A DNA stretch of 64,000 bases from Medakamo hakoo (taxonomy: Eukaryota > Chlorophyta > Trebouxiophyceae > Coccomyxaceae). This document shows positions 28,819 through 41,141 of the stretch, piece by piece. The DNA is taken from the NCBI GenBank assembly GCA_026636295.1, contig CP089456.1:434001-498000 (forward strand), written 5' to 3'. Position 1 is the first letter of the stretch, and each line of letters begins with the position of its first letter. Under the pieces are notes generated by a model. That model ran no database searches, was not told where the DNA came from, and worked only from the letters and a program-made list of their open reading frames with translations. Both the position numbers and the translations under genes were made by a program.

Positions 28819-30343
28819 GCGGCTGGATGCGCACGGGCCGCCCGTCCAACAGCGCCCCACTCCCCGACCGGATGGCTTCCGCCGCCGCCGCCGGGTCGGC
28901 CATGACGGCGAACCCAAAGCCTTTGGACGCGCCCGACGGGTCGGTCGCGACGGTCGCGGAGACCACGGGCCCGTAGCGGGACAGGAGGTCGAGGAGCGCG
29001 CCCTCCCGCACGGTCGGCGCCAGGCCGCCCAGGAACAAGCCGCACCCGGGCGGCGGCTCGGGCTCGCGCCCGCCGCCGCCGCCGGCCGGCCGGCCGGGCG
29101 GCGGGGGCGGAGGCGGGCCGCCGCCGCCCAGCTCCGCCAGGAACTGGCGGTACTCGGCCTCCGCGCCGGCGCCGCCGCCGGGCTGGCCGGCGCCGCCAGC
29201 GCCGCCACCGCCGCGCGCCGCCGCCAGCCGCGCCGCGTCCCGTTCGTACTGCTCGTCCATGCGCGCCTGGATGGCCGACGGCACGGAGACGCCGCCCAGG
29301 CCCTCGGCCGCCCGGCCGGGGCACTCCCACTGCCGGTGGCCGGTCCCCCCGCACAGGAAGCAGGTCCCGTCCTCGTCGCCCTCGCGCAGCGTGCCGTTGA
29401 TGAGCGCCAACTCCCGCAACTGCTTGGTCTTGGTCGCTTCCACGGCCTCGTCCTCCGGGCCCTTGAGGAGCAGGGCCACCATGGACGCGGCCTGGTCGAC
29501 GGCCGCCCGCGTGTCGCCGACGATGAGGACGTGCAGCTCGTCGTCCTCGCCGTAATCGTACTGCGCGTGCCGCGCCGCGCCGTCCTTGACGGAGCCGCGC
29601 CCCCGGATGGCGATGCGGCAGCCCGTCGCCTCCTGCATTTCCTTTTGCGTCTTGCCGCGCGGGCCCAGGATCAGCCCCACAAAATTGTAGCCCGGGTACT
29701 TTTTGTAGGGGATGTACAGCTTGCGCTGCTTCTTGGCGGGCTTGAAGTCGGGCGGCGGGCGGAACGCCGGGTCGGCCGCGAGCAGGGCTTCGATGAGGTC
29801 GCCCCGCCGCTCCGTCGCCTTCTCGCGGGCGCGGACTTCGCGCGAGTTGGTGCGGACGCCCCGGGCGTCGTACCGCGGCGGCGGCGAGGGCGACCGCCCA
29901 GGGTGGCCCTCGGGCGGGATGTCAAAGTCCCCCGTCGCCAGGCGCCGGTCCACGTCAGCCAGGTCGTCGTAGAGCGCCTGGACGGCGGGGTCGTCGGACC
30001 GGCCGCCGGGCCCGGCGCCGGACGTCAGGGCGAGCGGCAGCGACACTTTGACGCCGCCGGGGAGCGTGAGCTCGGGCGGGAGCAGGCCGGGCGTCAGGGC
30101 GGACAGCGCCAGGCCAGCCCCCGCGGGCGCGGGCGCGTCCTCCCACCGGCTCCGGCGCTTGCGCTTGGGGGCCGGGCCGGCGTCGGCGGCGCTGGCTGCG
30201 CCCGCTTCGACTGGTAACAGGCCCGCGTGGGGTGCGGCCGCGTCGGCGGCCGCGGCGGCGGCCTCGTCGGGCAGCGCGCCCCACCGCCCGCGGCGTTTCT
30301 TCGTGCCCGCTGGAGGCGGGGGGGGTGGAGGGCCGGCTTCCTC

Positions 30344-30377
<34 letters not shown>

Positions 30378-30952
30378 GGTTCCTCGGCCGCCACAGCCTC
30401 CTCCGCCGGCTCAGCAGGCGCAGCAGGCGGCGCGGCGGCGGGCTCCGGTTCAGGCTCAGGCGCGGCCGGCTCAGGCACGGGCGGCGGCGGCGGGCATGCG
30501 TCTGCGGCTGGCACTGGAGGTCGCCGCTCCTCCACGGCCGCCGGCGCCTCGGCGTCCACCGCATCCGGCTTCGACTCGGGCGCCGTCTCATCCGCAACAG
30601 CTTGCACCTGCTCGTCGCCGGCGGGCGGCGCCGGGTCGGCCGCCGGCTTGGCTTCTTCTTCTTCCGCCGCCGCTGCTTCTTTTGCCGCTTTCCCGCGGCG
30701 GGCCGGCGCCTTGCGCGTGGGCGTCGCCTTGGCTTTGGCGGGCTTGGAAGCCGGTGGCGGTGTTGCCTCCGTGGTGGGTGGAGGCGGTTCCTCTCCCGCA
30801 GCCTTGCGGCCGCGGGTGGACCGCCGCGCGGGAGACTTAACAGCATCGGCCGGTGGCGCGGGCGCGGGCGGCGGCGTTGAGGCGGCCGGTTCTTCCTCCG
30901 GCCGCTCGGCCGCCTTGGCCGCCGTGGCCCGCGTGCTGCGACGCGGTGGCAT
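27680..30952 (-). CDS. SF1: Branchpoint-binding splicing factor SF1/BBP with three RRMs
   Basis: One uninterrupted exon, 1090 aa. Order: low-complexity Ala/Pro/Glu N-terminus (1-270), SF1 helix-hairpin region (about 330-400), KH/QUA2 domain (405-520) with KLYIPYKKYPGYNFVGLILG and PRGKTQKEM, a CCHC zinc knuckle CFLCGGTGHRQWEC (529-542), then three RRMs near 638-715, 749-828 and 857-950, each with RNP-like KGFGFV(T) segments, and a polyproline/glycine tail. SF1/BBP binds the branch-point UACUAAC of introns with U2AF in the nucleus. Plant SF1 has one RRM after the knuckle; three is unusual. An EYxxFLAELG motif occurs after the knuckle and again at the extreme C-terminus. Confidence 0.9.
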
Positions 30953-31027
30953 GGCGCGGGGGCGTGCGAGGCGTGTGCTGTGGCGCGGGCGCGCCGTGGA
31001 TTCCAGGTGTGAGAAGGCACACTTTTT

Positions 31028-31032
31028 TTACA
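31028..31032 (-). terminator. TGTAA poly(A) signal, WDR75
   Basis: TTACA on the plus strand, 38 nt past the WDR75 stop and about 80 bp before the SF1 start. Confidence 0.6.
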
Positions 31033-31069
31033 CACGAGAGAGCTTTCTTGCAGCTCCTCTCTCTTCCTC

Positions 31070-34041
31070 TCACCCTTCCCGCCCGCCGCACAGCGCCTCG
31101 AAGAACGCCGGCGCCAGCGCACTGGGCGCCGGCAGCGCGTGCGACGGCGCGTCAAACAAGTCGCTCCACTCGGCCTGTTTGGCGGCCTTGCCGGCAGCCG
31201 CGGTGACGGCGGCCGTGCCGGCGGCAGCGGCCGCGTCCGCGGCGGCGGCGCCCGCCCCGCCGTCCGCCCCACCAAACGCGGCGGCGAAGCCAGCGACAGC
31301 AGCCGGCGCGGCGACGGGCGCAGGCGTGGTCAGGCCACCGCCCTCGGCCGCACCACCACGCCCGCCCAGCAGCGCAAACTCGCGGTCGGCGGTGAGGATG
31401 AGCCAGCGGCCGCCGCGCCCGCCGCCGTCGTCTGTCCACAGCAGGGCGTCGACGGGCCCGCGGGCGACGTCCCAGGCGGCCAGGGGGGGCGAGGCCGGGC
31501 CGGACGCCGCGTCTAGAAGGACGACACGCCCGCCCGCGGACGGGGAGGCCGCGGGCGCGGCCGGCGGCGGCGGCGGCGGCGGCGGCGCGAGCGCGAGCGC
31601 CACGGCGCCACCAGCCGGCGCGGCCGCGACCCGCCGCACGTCCGCGGCGGCCGCCCAGGCCAGTCGCCCGTCCAGCAGGTTCCAGGCGCAGACGGTCGGC
31701 GAGACGCCACCGTACGCGCCGACCAGGAAGGGCGTGCCAGGGACGAAGGCGAGCGCGCGCAGGCCGGCGCCCGCGGCCGAGGGCGGCCCAGGCAGGACAG
31801 CCAAGCGGTCGCCGGTGGCCACGCCCCACACGACCGCCCGGCCGCCCGCGCCCGCTGCGACGGCCGACCCGTCGCCCGCAAAGGCGACGGTCCGCATGGG
31901 CAGGCCGCGGTAGGACGCCACCCACGCGCACCGCCACTGGCCAGGACCGGCGGGGGGAGGCGCGGCTGGCGCCCCCGCGGCGGCACGTGCGCCGCGGCGC
32001 GGGCCCGCACCGCCGCGCCGCACCCACACCTTCAGCTCGCCGTCGGTGCCCGCGGACGCGACGGCGTGGGACGCCGGCGAGTAAGCCAGGGCGGCGACGG
32101 GTCCCCTGGTGAGCGTGTGAGAGGGGAGATGGGGGGTGGGTGGGGCGTGAGCTGTCCGGGCCGCGGCGGGTGGCGGTGCGCGGGCGCAGGCGGGGCTCTC
32201 GCCACGCCTCCGCGCCCCAAGTTTGAATGGAAACGGCCGCCACGGCCCCGTTCTGCTCTGCTCGGCATGTCCTCACAGGTGTGTGCCCGCGACGGTGGTT
32301 GTATACGCGGGGCCTGTCCCTTTGTTTAAGCCGAGGTTGTCCCGTCCGCCCTTCCCCACCCCCCGTCCCATTGTTTTGCCTCACCTGTGCGGGTCCCGGA
32401 CTTCCGCCTCCAGCACAAACGGCGGCCCGCCCGCCAGGGACGCGGGCGGCGCCGCCCACAGTTTTAAAGAGCAGGCCACGCCGCACGGCGCGCCGGACCG
32501 CGGCGCCGCCTCGGCCGTTGCCATGCCGTCGCCGGCCGCCGAAAAGGCCAGCCCAGTCACGCGCGGGTCGGGCGGCGGCGGGCCGCCGCCCGGCAGGGGC
32601 GCCGCCGCGACGGGGTTGCGCGGCGAGGCTTGCAGCCGGGCCGCGTGCGCGTCCCGGGCGGTGTCGAAGAATTGGATGGCCGCGTTGGCGCCCGCCACGG
32701 CCAGGTGGGCGGTGCCCGGCCGCCAGGCCGCCCCGCCGGCGGGCAGGCCGGCGCCCGCGGGCAGGGCGGGGCGGAGGCCGTGGACCGACCACTCCACGGC
32801 GGGGGGCGCGCCCCAGGACACGCGGCGCAGCGAGTTGTCGGCCTGGGCGACGATGAAGGCCACGCCATCGCCGGCGGAGGGGGGGACGGCGGCGATGGAG
32901 GCCAGGGCCCCGCCCAGGCGGGGGAGGTAGGCCCGCCCGCCGCCGGCCGCGGCCCACCCCACCAGCACCCCCTCCCCGCCGCCGCTCAGCAGCCAGGCGC
33001 CGTCGGGGGAGAAGGCCAGGGCGGTGACAGCCGACGCGTGCCAGTGCAGCGTGGCGGGCGGGGGCAGGGGGCCGTCCCGGCCGGGGCGGGACCGCGGTGC
33101 GGCGGGCGGCGCGGACGACCCATTGTTCCCGCTCGAGGCCGGGCCAGGCGCGCCGCCGCCGCTCCCACTCACCGCCGCCCTCAACGCGGCCGTCACCGCG
33201 CCCGCGAGGCCGCGCCACACCAGGATGCGACCCGTCACATCCCCGGCCGCCAGGACGTCGTCGGCCGGCCCGCCCGCCGCCGCAGCGCTGAAGGCCTTGG
33301 TGTGGTGCAGCGTGATGGGCGCGTGCAGCCGGCCGCCAGGCGCGGCCGGCCACACCCACAGCGTGCGCCGTTCCCAGGCCACGACGGCCGAGCCGCCCGC
33401 CGCCAAGGCCAGCGGCACGGGTCCACGCAGTTTGAAGCGGGCCGGGTCGATGGAGCGGGAGGCCAGGTTGACGCGGATCAGCCGGCCGGTCGGCGCGTTG
33501 CCGCCTCCACCCCCCCAGGTCGTGGAGAGAAACGCGGCGCCGCCGCTGCCCGCGCCGGGCGGCGGCGGCGGAATGACGGCCGCAGTCACGGGCGCGCCCA
33601 CGTCCAGGGAGTCCACGCAGCTGGCTGATGGCAGGTGCCACGTGCGCAGCGTGCCGTCCAGAGACGCAGTGTAGACCTGTTTTGTGGGCGGGCGGGGACG
33701 GGCGTTGAGAGCGGCGGCGAAAAGAAAACGCGAAAAAACTAGCCGCCGCCAATGGAAAGAGAAAACACCGCCGCCTGCCCAATCCCTGCCCGTCACACCC
33801 TCACCTGTTCATCGTTCTGCGGGTCCCTGCACACGGCCGTCACCGTGTCGGCATGGCCGCGTAAGACCAGAGCCAAAGCCGCCGTGCCGCCGGGCGCAGA
33901 GCCGCCGCCGTCGGCCGACGGTGCGGCGTAGCAGCGCACTTCGGAGCCGGCGGGCGCCAGGATGAACCGGCCGCAGGCCGACGCGATGGCACCCTGGCGG
34001 GCGATGGGTCCACCGCCATGCGTGGACGGGTGCTGTGTCAT
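31070..34041 (-). CDS. WDR75: WDR75 / UTP17, small-subunit processome WD40 protein
   Basis: Three exons, 34041-33805, 33676-32385 and 32105-31070, phases 0 and 2, 854 aa (human 830). Diagnostic runs: VYTASLDGTLRTW, ATLHWHASAVTALAFSPDG, WLLSGGGEGVLVGW, YLPRLGGALASI and near the C-terminus APSHALPAPS. They line up with the two beta-propellers and tail of WDR75. As part of the t-UTP/UTPA complex it promotes rDNA transcription and early 18S pre-rRNA processing in the nucleolus. The spliced frame restores an intact propeller repeat at each junction. The tomosyn gene ends 107 bp upstream of its start, on the same strand. Confidence 0.85.
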
Positions 34042-34148
34042 TTTTTTTGTCGCGTGGGAGGGCGGAGCGGGGCGGCCGCACTCCGTCCTGTTTCTACACT
34101 CTGCAAAAATGTCTCTCCCCTCATCTCCCCGCCCCTCCCCCCCTCCCA

Positions 34149-37100
34149 TCAACTGAAGGGGTTCCACCATTTCCGCTTCTCCTCCCGCGCCCGGATCGCG
34201 CGGGACATGGCTTCAAAGGACGCGGCATCGTCCAGCATCTCCCCCGTCTTGGCGTGCAGGCCTTCCAGCGCGTCGCCACGCCGGGCCAGCGCGGCCGCGG
34301 CTTCGGACAGGACGGAGCCGACCGCGCCGGCGACGCCGCCGCCGCTGCCAGCCCTGCCCGCCGCCTTGTCGCCCGGCAGGGGCCGCCCGTACTTGGCCCG
34401 GATCTCGGCGGCGGAGCGTGGGGCCGGGACGCCGCCGGGTCCGGCAGGGCGGGACGCGCCGGCGAACAGGGCGGCCCGGGCTGAGGCGTCGGCCCCGCCG
34501 TCGCCGCGCGCCGCGTGCAGTGGCGGCCGCTGGTGCTGCTGCCTCGACGACGGTGGCGGGGGCGGGGCGGGGACCACGCGCGGGCCGCCCAGGACGGACT
34601 CCACAGAGGGCGGCGGCGGGCCCGCCGGCCCAGCAGCACCAGCAGCCGTCGCCAGCAGGGCGCCCGCGGCGCCGCGGGCGTGGCCCAGGATTGCCGTGAG
34701 GAGGGGCGCCGGCGCCGGGTCGGGCGCGGGCGCGGGCGCGGCCGCGGGCGCGGGCGCCGCCTCCACCAGTGGGCGCGCCGGCGACGTCGCGGGCTCAGGC
34801 ACCACCGGCCGGGCTTCCTCTTCCACTGCAGCCGCCACCGGCGCGCCCACAGCCAGCCGTACCCACTCGCCCGCAGGACCCACAAGGAGCGCGTCGCCGT
34901 CGCCCTCGGCGCAGGGCGCGGCCAGGACGGGCCCGCCACCGCCGCCGGCCAGGCCGAGAGCGCGGTCCAGGCGCACGCCGGCCGTGGGTGGGAGCGGGGT
35001 CAGGGACGGGAGGGAGACACTCCTCAGCAGCCCGTCGCTGCCCAGGAGGGCGAGGGCGGGCGTGGCGCCCGCGGCGGTGAAGGGCCAGGCGGCGCGGGTC
35101 GGCGAACGCAGCTCGACCTCCGCGCCGCCTTCCACGCCGGGTACGAGGCCCACGAGCCGCACGCGGCCGTCAGCTGTGGCAATGGCCGCCGACGCGACAC
35201 CCGGTCCGGTGGGAGGTGGCGGGGCGGCGGGTGCGGGCGGCGGGGGCGGGGGTGGTGGTGGTGGCGGCTCTGCTGCACCGGGCGCAGGCGCCGCGCTGCC
35301 CCGCCGCGGGCGGCGCTTCCGCGACTTTGCCTCCTCTTCCGCGGCCGCCACCGCGGCAGCCAACAAATCGGAGTCGGATGACGAGGAGGCGGAGGATGAG
35401 ACGGAGGCGGGCGGTGAGGGAGGTGAGGGCTCGGGTGGCGGCGGCGGCGGCAGCGCAGGCTCGACCACCTGTGGCCCAGCCCCGTGCGCCGTCGGTCCCG
35501 CCGCCACCTCAACGTCGACCGGCGGCCGAGCGGGCGCGGCGCCCAGGTGGCCCGCGTCGTCGGACACGGGCGCCGCGGCTGCAGCCCACGGCAGGAGTGC
35601 CGGCGCCGTGGGCGGCGGGCGGGCGACAGGCGCGCCGTCCGCGCCCAGCGGGACAGCCGCCACGACGGCCGAGCCCCGACCACCACCACCACCACCACTG
35701 ACCGGCAGGGCTGCGCCGCTCGCCGCGTCGAGGAGGCGCACACCCCCGTCCGCCCCGCCGACCAGCAGGGCGCCCGCCCCGCCGCCGCCGCCGCCGCACA
35801 GCGAGAGGAAGGCCAGGCTCGCGACGCCAGACGGCGCGACACCTGGATCGTGCCACGCGAGCGCCGGGCGGCCCGCATCCAGCACGGCCACGCCGCCCGA
35901 CTCGTCGCCGAGCGCGACGCCGGCCCCACCGTCCAACGCCACGGCGGAGATGGAGGGCGGGTGGGGGGAGGAGGCGAGGGCTTCGACCGTCGCGACGGCC
36001 TGCCAGCCCGGCGGCTGGAGGGCCGGCTCGCCAGCGGGCCCGCCACCATCCCGTCCGCCGCCGTACGCCAGGCGTGCGATGGACACGGCGCGGGCGGCAC
36101 CAGACCACTGGTGCAGGGTGGCCAGCCCGCGCACGTGGCCCGTGCCTGCCAGGCCGGCGGCGGGGGACACGGCCAGGGCGGTCACAGGGCGGGCGGCCGC
36201 GCGGTGCAGGCCCGCGCCCCACGGGCTCGCATCCACAAGCGTGGGAGGCGACCGGCCTTCACAGGACGGGCCCGTCCACACTCGCAGGCGGCCGTCCACG
36301 TGGCCTGTGAAGGTGAGGGTGGACGACGGCGGCGGCCGTGGTGTGGTGGGCGCGCCTTGCGCGCCTCCTCTCCGCCACTGCGGCAGCGGCAGGCGCCAGC
36401 CAGCGGCCGCGGGCGTGACGCCCCGGGCCGCGGACGCGGCGAGCAGCGGCGCCGCGTCCACCCCGGCCACGACCACCGCCGCACTGACTTCCGGCAGAGC
36501 CTGCGCGGGCAGGCCGACGGGCGCTGGCGCGAGCGCCAGCGCCGGGTCGTGCGCCAAGACTTGGCCGCCCTCACTCAGCACGAGCAGCACGGACGGCGCG
36601 GGCGGCGGGGCCGCGGCCAGGGCCACGCAGCGCACAGGTCCGAACCAGGGCGCGGCTTGCGTGGTCACCGTGGCGGGCGGGGCGGCCGGGCCGGGGGGTG
36701 CGACCTCCGTCAGCCCGGCGCCCGTGAGGAGGACGACCTCCTCCGCCGGCGGCGGCGGCGGCGAGGGCGGGCCGTCCCCACCCTCGCCCGCCGCCGCCGC
36801 CGCCGGCGGCGCCGCCGTGCCCCACACGGCCAGGGCGGGCGCCTCACGCAGGGTGAGGGCCAGCAAGCCACGCACGGGCCCCGGGCCAGCGGGCACGGCC
36901 AGGGTCCAGAGCGGCGCGGCGGACGGCGGGCCGCTGTGAACACCGGCGCTGCCGGCGCCGCCGGGCAGCGCCCACCCACGCACCCGCCCGTCCGCCTGGC
37001 CCGTCGCAAAGGCGGCCTTGTGCCCGCCCGGCTTGGTCCCGAGCCAGGCCAGCGCCGACACTCCGGTCGCTTCGACGGCGGCGACCGGCGCCTGGCGGCA

Positions 37101-37974
37101 CACGTCCCAGGCGGTCACGCCCGACACGGAGTGGGCGATGAGCAGCAGCGGTGTGGTGGTGGCGGCGGTCGCGTCAGCCGAGCCGACGGCCAGGGCAGAG
37201 ACGGAGCCGGACGCGCCGCCGAAATCCGTGGCTGCGGCCAGCTCGTAGCCCGTCCACGCCAGAGTGGCGGGCTCGGCTGTGGTGGCGCGGGCGATGGCGA
37301 CGGCTCCGTCCACCCGGCCGACCGCGAGGAGGGCGGTGGGCGGGTGTGCCGTGCTCACCCCGCCCTCGCCGCCACCTTCATCGGCCGGCAGCACGGCCAG
37401 GGCCGTGAGTTGGCCTCCTCCAGCCATCGTCAGCCTGGCCGGGCGCGGTGGAGCGACGGCGCCGCCGTCGGTCCCGAGCAGAGCCCAGGCCTCCAGCCCG
37501 GCCGGTGTCGCGCGCACCAGGCCCGCGCCGCCGCGGAGAAAGGCCAGCGCCAGCGTCGGCGCCGTCGCCGCGCCTCCAGCACTGGGCCCAGCCAAGGCCG
37601 CCTCTGTCCCATCAGGCGGTCCCGCGACCAGGAGTCTGCCGTCCGGGCAGGACACCTGTGTGTAGTGTGTGTGTTGAGGCGTTTCGTGCTGATGAGGGGG
37701 GGGGGGTGCGCGGCGCGGCTTCCTTTTTTTGTGCGTGTCCGGCACCGCGCACGGCGTCCCACCCTCCCACTTCACCACGCACCGCGAGCGTGCCATCTTC
37801 AGCATACGCCAAAGCATCAGCCGCCGCAGGAATGCCGGCCCAGCCGACCAGGCGGGGCGCAAAGGCTGGCGGACTCGGCGTTGATGGCATTGCCTCGCCC
37901 TCACCACCGGCGTCGTCGGACGCGGAAGCGCTGGCCCGGCGGCGCGGGCGGGGGCCCGCGAGCAGGGCTTTCAT
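34149..37974 (-). CDS. Tomosyn/Sro7-like WD40 protein with R-SNARE tail
   Basis: Two exons, 37974-37783 and 37655-34149, phase 0 (ACG CTC GCG | GTG TCC), 1232 aa. A long series of degenerate WD40 repeats fills residues 40-1050, as in the double propeller of tomosyn, Lgl and Sro7. The C-terminus has the tomosyn signature: SAAEIRAKYGRP, then a SNARE-like helix LARRGDALEGLHAKTGEML with the zero-layer arginine, ending EEKRKWWNPFS. Tomosyns bind syntaxin/SNAP-25 and restrain exocytosis; plant TYN11/TYN12 are the likely counterparts. A glutamate/serine-rich insert (near 35330-35450) lies between propellers. It diverges from CbbY across about 160 bp. Confidence 0.82.
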
Positions 37975-38133
37975 TGATGCACAGGGAGTGGGTGGGTGGG
38001 TGTGGCGGGCCTCGCCGCGGGTTTCCCGCAACCCGGGCGGCCGTTTCGTTGCTTTTTTTTTTGGTCGCGCGCAGGTCGCGCGAGTGAAGGCGAGCGCGCC
38101 CTTTGCAGAACAAAAAAACAGAACACGACGGAC

Positions 38134-39480
38134 ATGACCACCGCCCTCCCCTCCTCCACCACCACGGCTCGCCGGCAGGTCGTCACCCGGACAGGCGTGC
38201 CTGCTCCCGGCCGTGCGTCTGCCCTTCGCGTGGCGGGACGGTGAGTTGTTGCGCTGTGCGGGGAGACAGGGAAGTGGACTGGCGCGTCGGAGGGTTGCGC
38301 ATTCTCTGAGACCGACACTACGACGCGTCCCGGGCACTGGCTAGGCATTGCCTGGCCTGCCTGGGCCGCCAGGTGCACGGATGACTACCTCAAGCGTCGA
38401 CATGCGTGCGCGAGAACTCACTCTTCTCCGCCCATCCTGCCCAACACCCCGCCACTAGGCCTGCGGCTGTGCCCGCGCGCCGCGCGCCGTCGCTCACGCC
38501 GGCCGCGCCTGTCCGGGCGTCTGGCGTCACGCCGCCGTCCGCGACCAAGCGCATGGAAGCCCTGCTGTTTGACTGCGATGGTAAGTGTACGAGAGGGAGG
38601 GCGCTGCGAGCAATCACGCGCCGGTCTGTCCCCATCCTGTTTTTTCCTTGGCCTGGCCGCTCCACCCCGCACGCTCCATCCTCCCCCCTCCCCTCTCCCT
38701 CACCCAGGCGTCATCATCCTGTCGGAAGACTTGCACCGCGACGCGTACAACGCGGCCTTTGCCCACTTCAACCTGGCCATCGGCGGCACCCCCCTGCAGT
38801 GGAGCGAGGAACAGTACGACCTCCTCCAAAACACGATCGGCGGCGGCAAGCCCAAGATGCGGTGGTGGTTCGGCCGCGAGGGCTGGCCGACCAACACGGC
38901 GGTGCCCGGCCAGGACCGGGAGCCACCGGCGGACGAGGAGGCGCGCACGCTCCTGATCGACACGCTGCAAGACTGGAAGACGGCAGAGTTTGAGCGCCTC
39001 ATCGCGAGTGGCGAGGTCGCACCGCGCGCGGGCGTCCTCCGCCTGATGGACGAGGCCAAGGCCGCCGGCCTGAAGGTAGGCGTTTGCTCCGCCGCCACGA
39101 AGTCGGCGTGCGTCGCGACCGTCACCGCCATGCTGGGCCCTGCGCGGCTGGACGCCCTGGACATCTTCCTGGCGGGCGACGACGTCAACTCGAAGAAGCC
39201 CGACCCGGAGATTTACTTGACGGCCGCCAAGCGGCTGGGCGTCGACCCGGCGGCGTGCCTGGTCATTGAAGACTCGACGGTCGGCCTCAAAGCCGCGCTG
39301 GCCGCGGGCATGCGGTGCGTGATCACATACCACAAGTCCACGGCGGGCGAGGCGTTTGAAGGCGCGGAGCGCGTGGTCGGCAGCCTGGGGGGCGGGCCGG
39401 GCGGCGGGCCGCCGGAAGTGACGGCCGAGGACCTGATTGCGGGGCGCATTGTACAGGACGACCGGGTGACGATCGGGTGA
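38134..39480 (+). CDS. CBBY: Plastid CbbY-type phosphatase (xylulose-1,5-bisphosphatase)
   Basis: Three exons, 38134-38240, 38459-38580 and 38708-39480, phases 2 and 1, 333 aa. Exon 1 and most of exon 2 encode a transit peptide (TALPSSTTTARRQVVTRTG). The HAD nucleophile is D74 in FDCDGV, followed by GGGKPKMRWWF, TLQDWKTAEFERLI, VCSAATKSA and KKPDPEIY, then IEDSTVGL. This matches Arabidopsis CbbY (At3g48420) almost motif for motif. That enzyme removes the Rubisco inhibitor xylulose-1,5-bisphosphate in the stroma. An internal ATG at 38553 would give an untargeted protein, but the upstream exons splice in frame. Confidence 0.92.
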
Positions 39481-39897
39481 GGGGGCGGGTTGGGCGGCGT
39501 GTGTGACACTGTCGACAGTTTTTTTTTCGGACGGACAGAAGCGGGAGGGAGCTAGTTAGACGCAGCTCCGCCAGGTCGCAGACCGTTTTTTGAGAGGGGA
39601 GGCGTGGGCGCCTCTCTCGCTTTCGGTGCGTGTCACGCCGCGCGTCCGGTAGGCCCCACGCCATCGCGCTGGGTGCACCAGGCCTTGGGCTTGGCCCGGT
39701 GCCGGCAGACGGACGGAGACGGGGGCGGGCCTGCCCTGCCGCACGCGTCCAATCACGCGCGGCCGCCATTCGTTTCTCGCTGCTGCACCCAGTCTACCTG
39801 CCTCCCCCCCACTGACCCCTCCCATCATTTTTTGTACCCGCACGCACCCCCTCCAGGTCCCCGCGCAAGAAACACACGCACACACACCCGCACCAAA
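39481..39897. other. Intergenic region CBBY - SFC1
   Basis: 417 bp holding the CBBY 3' UTR and the carrier promoter. Short T-runs (39519, 39585, 39828); a run of CACACACAC just before the carrier start. No further gene supported. Confidence 0.5.
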
Positions 39898-41141
39898 ATG
39901 GCGTCCGCCACCGCCAAGGGCAGTGAGCCCGCGCCCGCCGCCGCGCCCATCCTCCTGTCCCCCTTCCTGAAGGGCGTCGCCGGCTCCCTGGGCGGCCTGG
40001 TCGAAGCGGTCTGCCTGCAGCCCATCGACACCATCAAAACCCGCCTCCAGCTGGACAAGACGGGCCAGTACCGCAACCTGGTCCACTGCGGGCGGACGAT
40101 CGCGGCGAGCGAGGGGACGCTCTCCCTGTGGAAGGGCCTGACCCCCTTCGCGACCCAGCTGTTTGCCAAGTACGCGCTGCGGTTTGGCACCCAGCAGTTT
40201 TACGCGGGCCTGTTGCGCGACAAGGACGGCAAGCTGAGTGACGGGCGGCGCATGCTGTCCGGGCTGTGCGCGGGCGTGACGGAAGGTGAGGCGAGGGGAG
40301 GGAGGGGAGGGAGCGCGCGCCGACTGCCGTCAACGCCCCCTCCCCCACCCGTTTTTTTTTTCTGACACCATGCATGAACAACCCCCCCGCCCACACACAC
40401 CCGCGCGCGCACACAGCCCTCGTCATCATCGCGCCGCTGGAGACCACCAAAATCCGCCTCCAACAGCAGCGCGGCCTGGACAAGGCCCAGCTGCGGTACC
40501 ACGGCCCCGTCCACGCCGCGTCGACCATCCTGCGCGAGGAGGGCGTCAAGGGGCTGTGGAGCGGCGCGGTGCCGACTATGATGCGCAACGGGACGAACCA
40601 GATGTGTCTGTTCTACTTCAAGAACAAGGCGGACGCCCTGTACTGGGACAAGCATGAGGGCGACGGCAAGAAGCTGAGCCCCAGCCAGAGCATGATCTCC
40701 GCGTTCAGTGCGGCGTGTGTGGGTGAGTGTTGGGGGGGTGGGGGTGGGGGTGGGGGTGGGGGTGGGGGTGGGGGTGGAGGCGTCGCGCGCACGCACCCAC
40801 CAAGGGCCGGGGATGGCGCCACACCCACTCAACGCACGCACACGCCCACCCCACGCACACACACCTCAGGCCCGCTGGCCACCGGCCCCATGGACGTCAT
40901 CAAGACCAGGCTCCAAGCCCAGGGCGGGTCGAAGGCGGGGGGCGAGCTCAAGTACAAAGGCTTCCTCCACGCGCTGGTCACCATCCCGCGGGAGGAAGGC
41001 GTGCGCGCGCTGTGGAAGGGCATGGTCCCGCGCCTGGTGCGCATCCCGCTGGGGCAGAGCCTAGTGTGGATGGTGTCCGACCAGATCACAGGCGCGTTTG
41101 AGGCGCGGGCCAAAGCGGCGCAGGCGGCGGGCGGGCGGTGA
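39898..41141 (+). CDS. Mitochondrial succinate/fumarate carrier
   Basis: Three exons, 39898-40285, 40417-40722 and 40870-41141, phase 1 at both junctions, 321 aa. Three mitochondrial-carrier repeats carry PIDTIKTR, PLETTKIR and PMDVIKTR. The segments LWKGLTPFATQL, LWSGAVPTMMRNGTNQ and KHEGDGKKLSPSQSMIS match plant mSFC1 and yeast Sfc1, which exchange succinate for fumarate across the inner membrane and link glyoxylate-cycle succinate to gluconeogenesis. Each intron falls just before a second or third repeat. Intron 2 starts with a G-rich repeat. No TGTAA was seen downstream. Confidence 0.9.
40732..40779 (+). repeat. (GGGGGT)n repeat in carrier intron 2
   Basis: Eight or so units of GGGGGT directly after the 5' splice site. 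Four or more G-runs on the transcribed strand could fold as a G-quadruplex in the pre-mRNA. Confidence 0.9.

Noticed and set aside
35484-38087. 867-codon plus-strand frame opposite tomosyn
   Set aside because: Shadow of the tomosyn coding strand, Arg/Gly-rich, overlaps the CbbY promoter and has no recognisable domain.
38553-38580. ATG 38553 as the CbbY start
   Set aside because: It would lose the transit peptide; two upstream exons splice in phase and give a typical targeting sequence.
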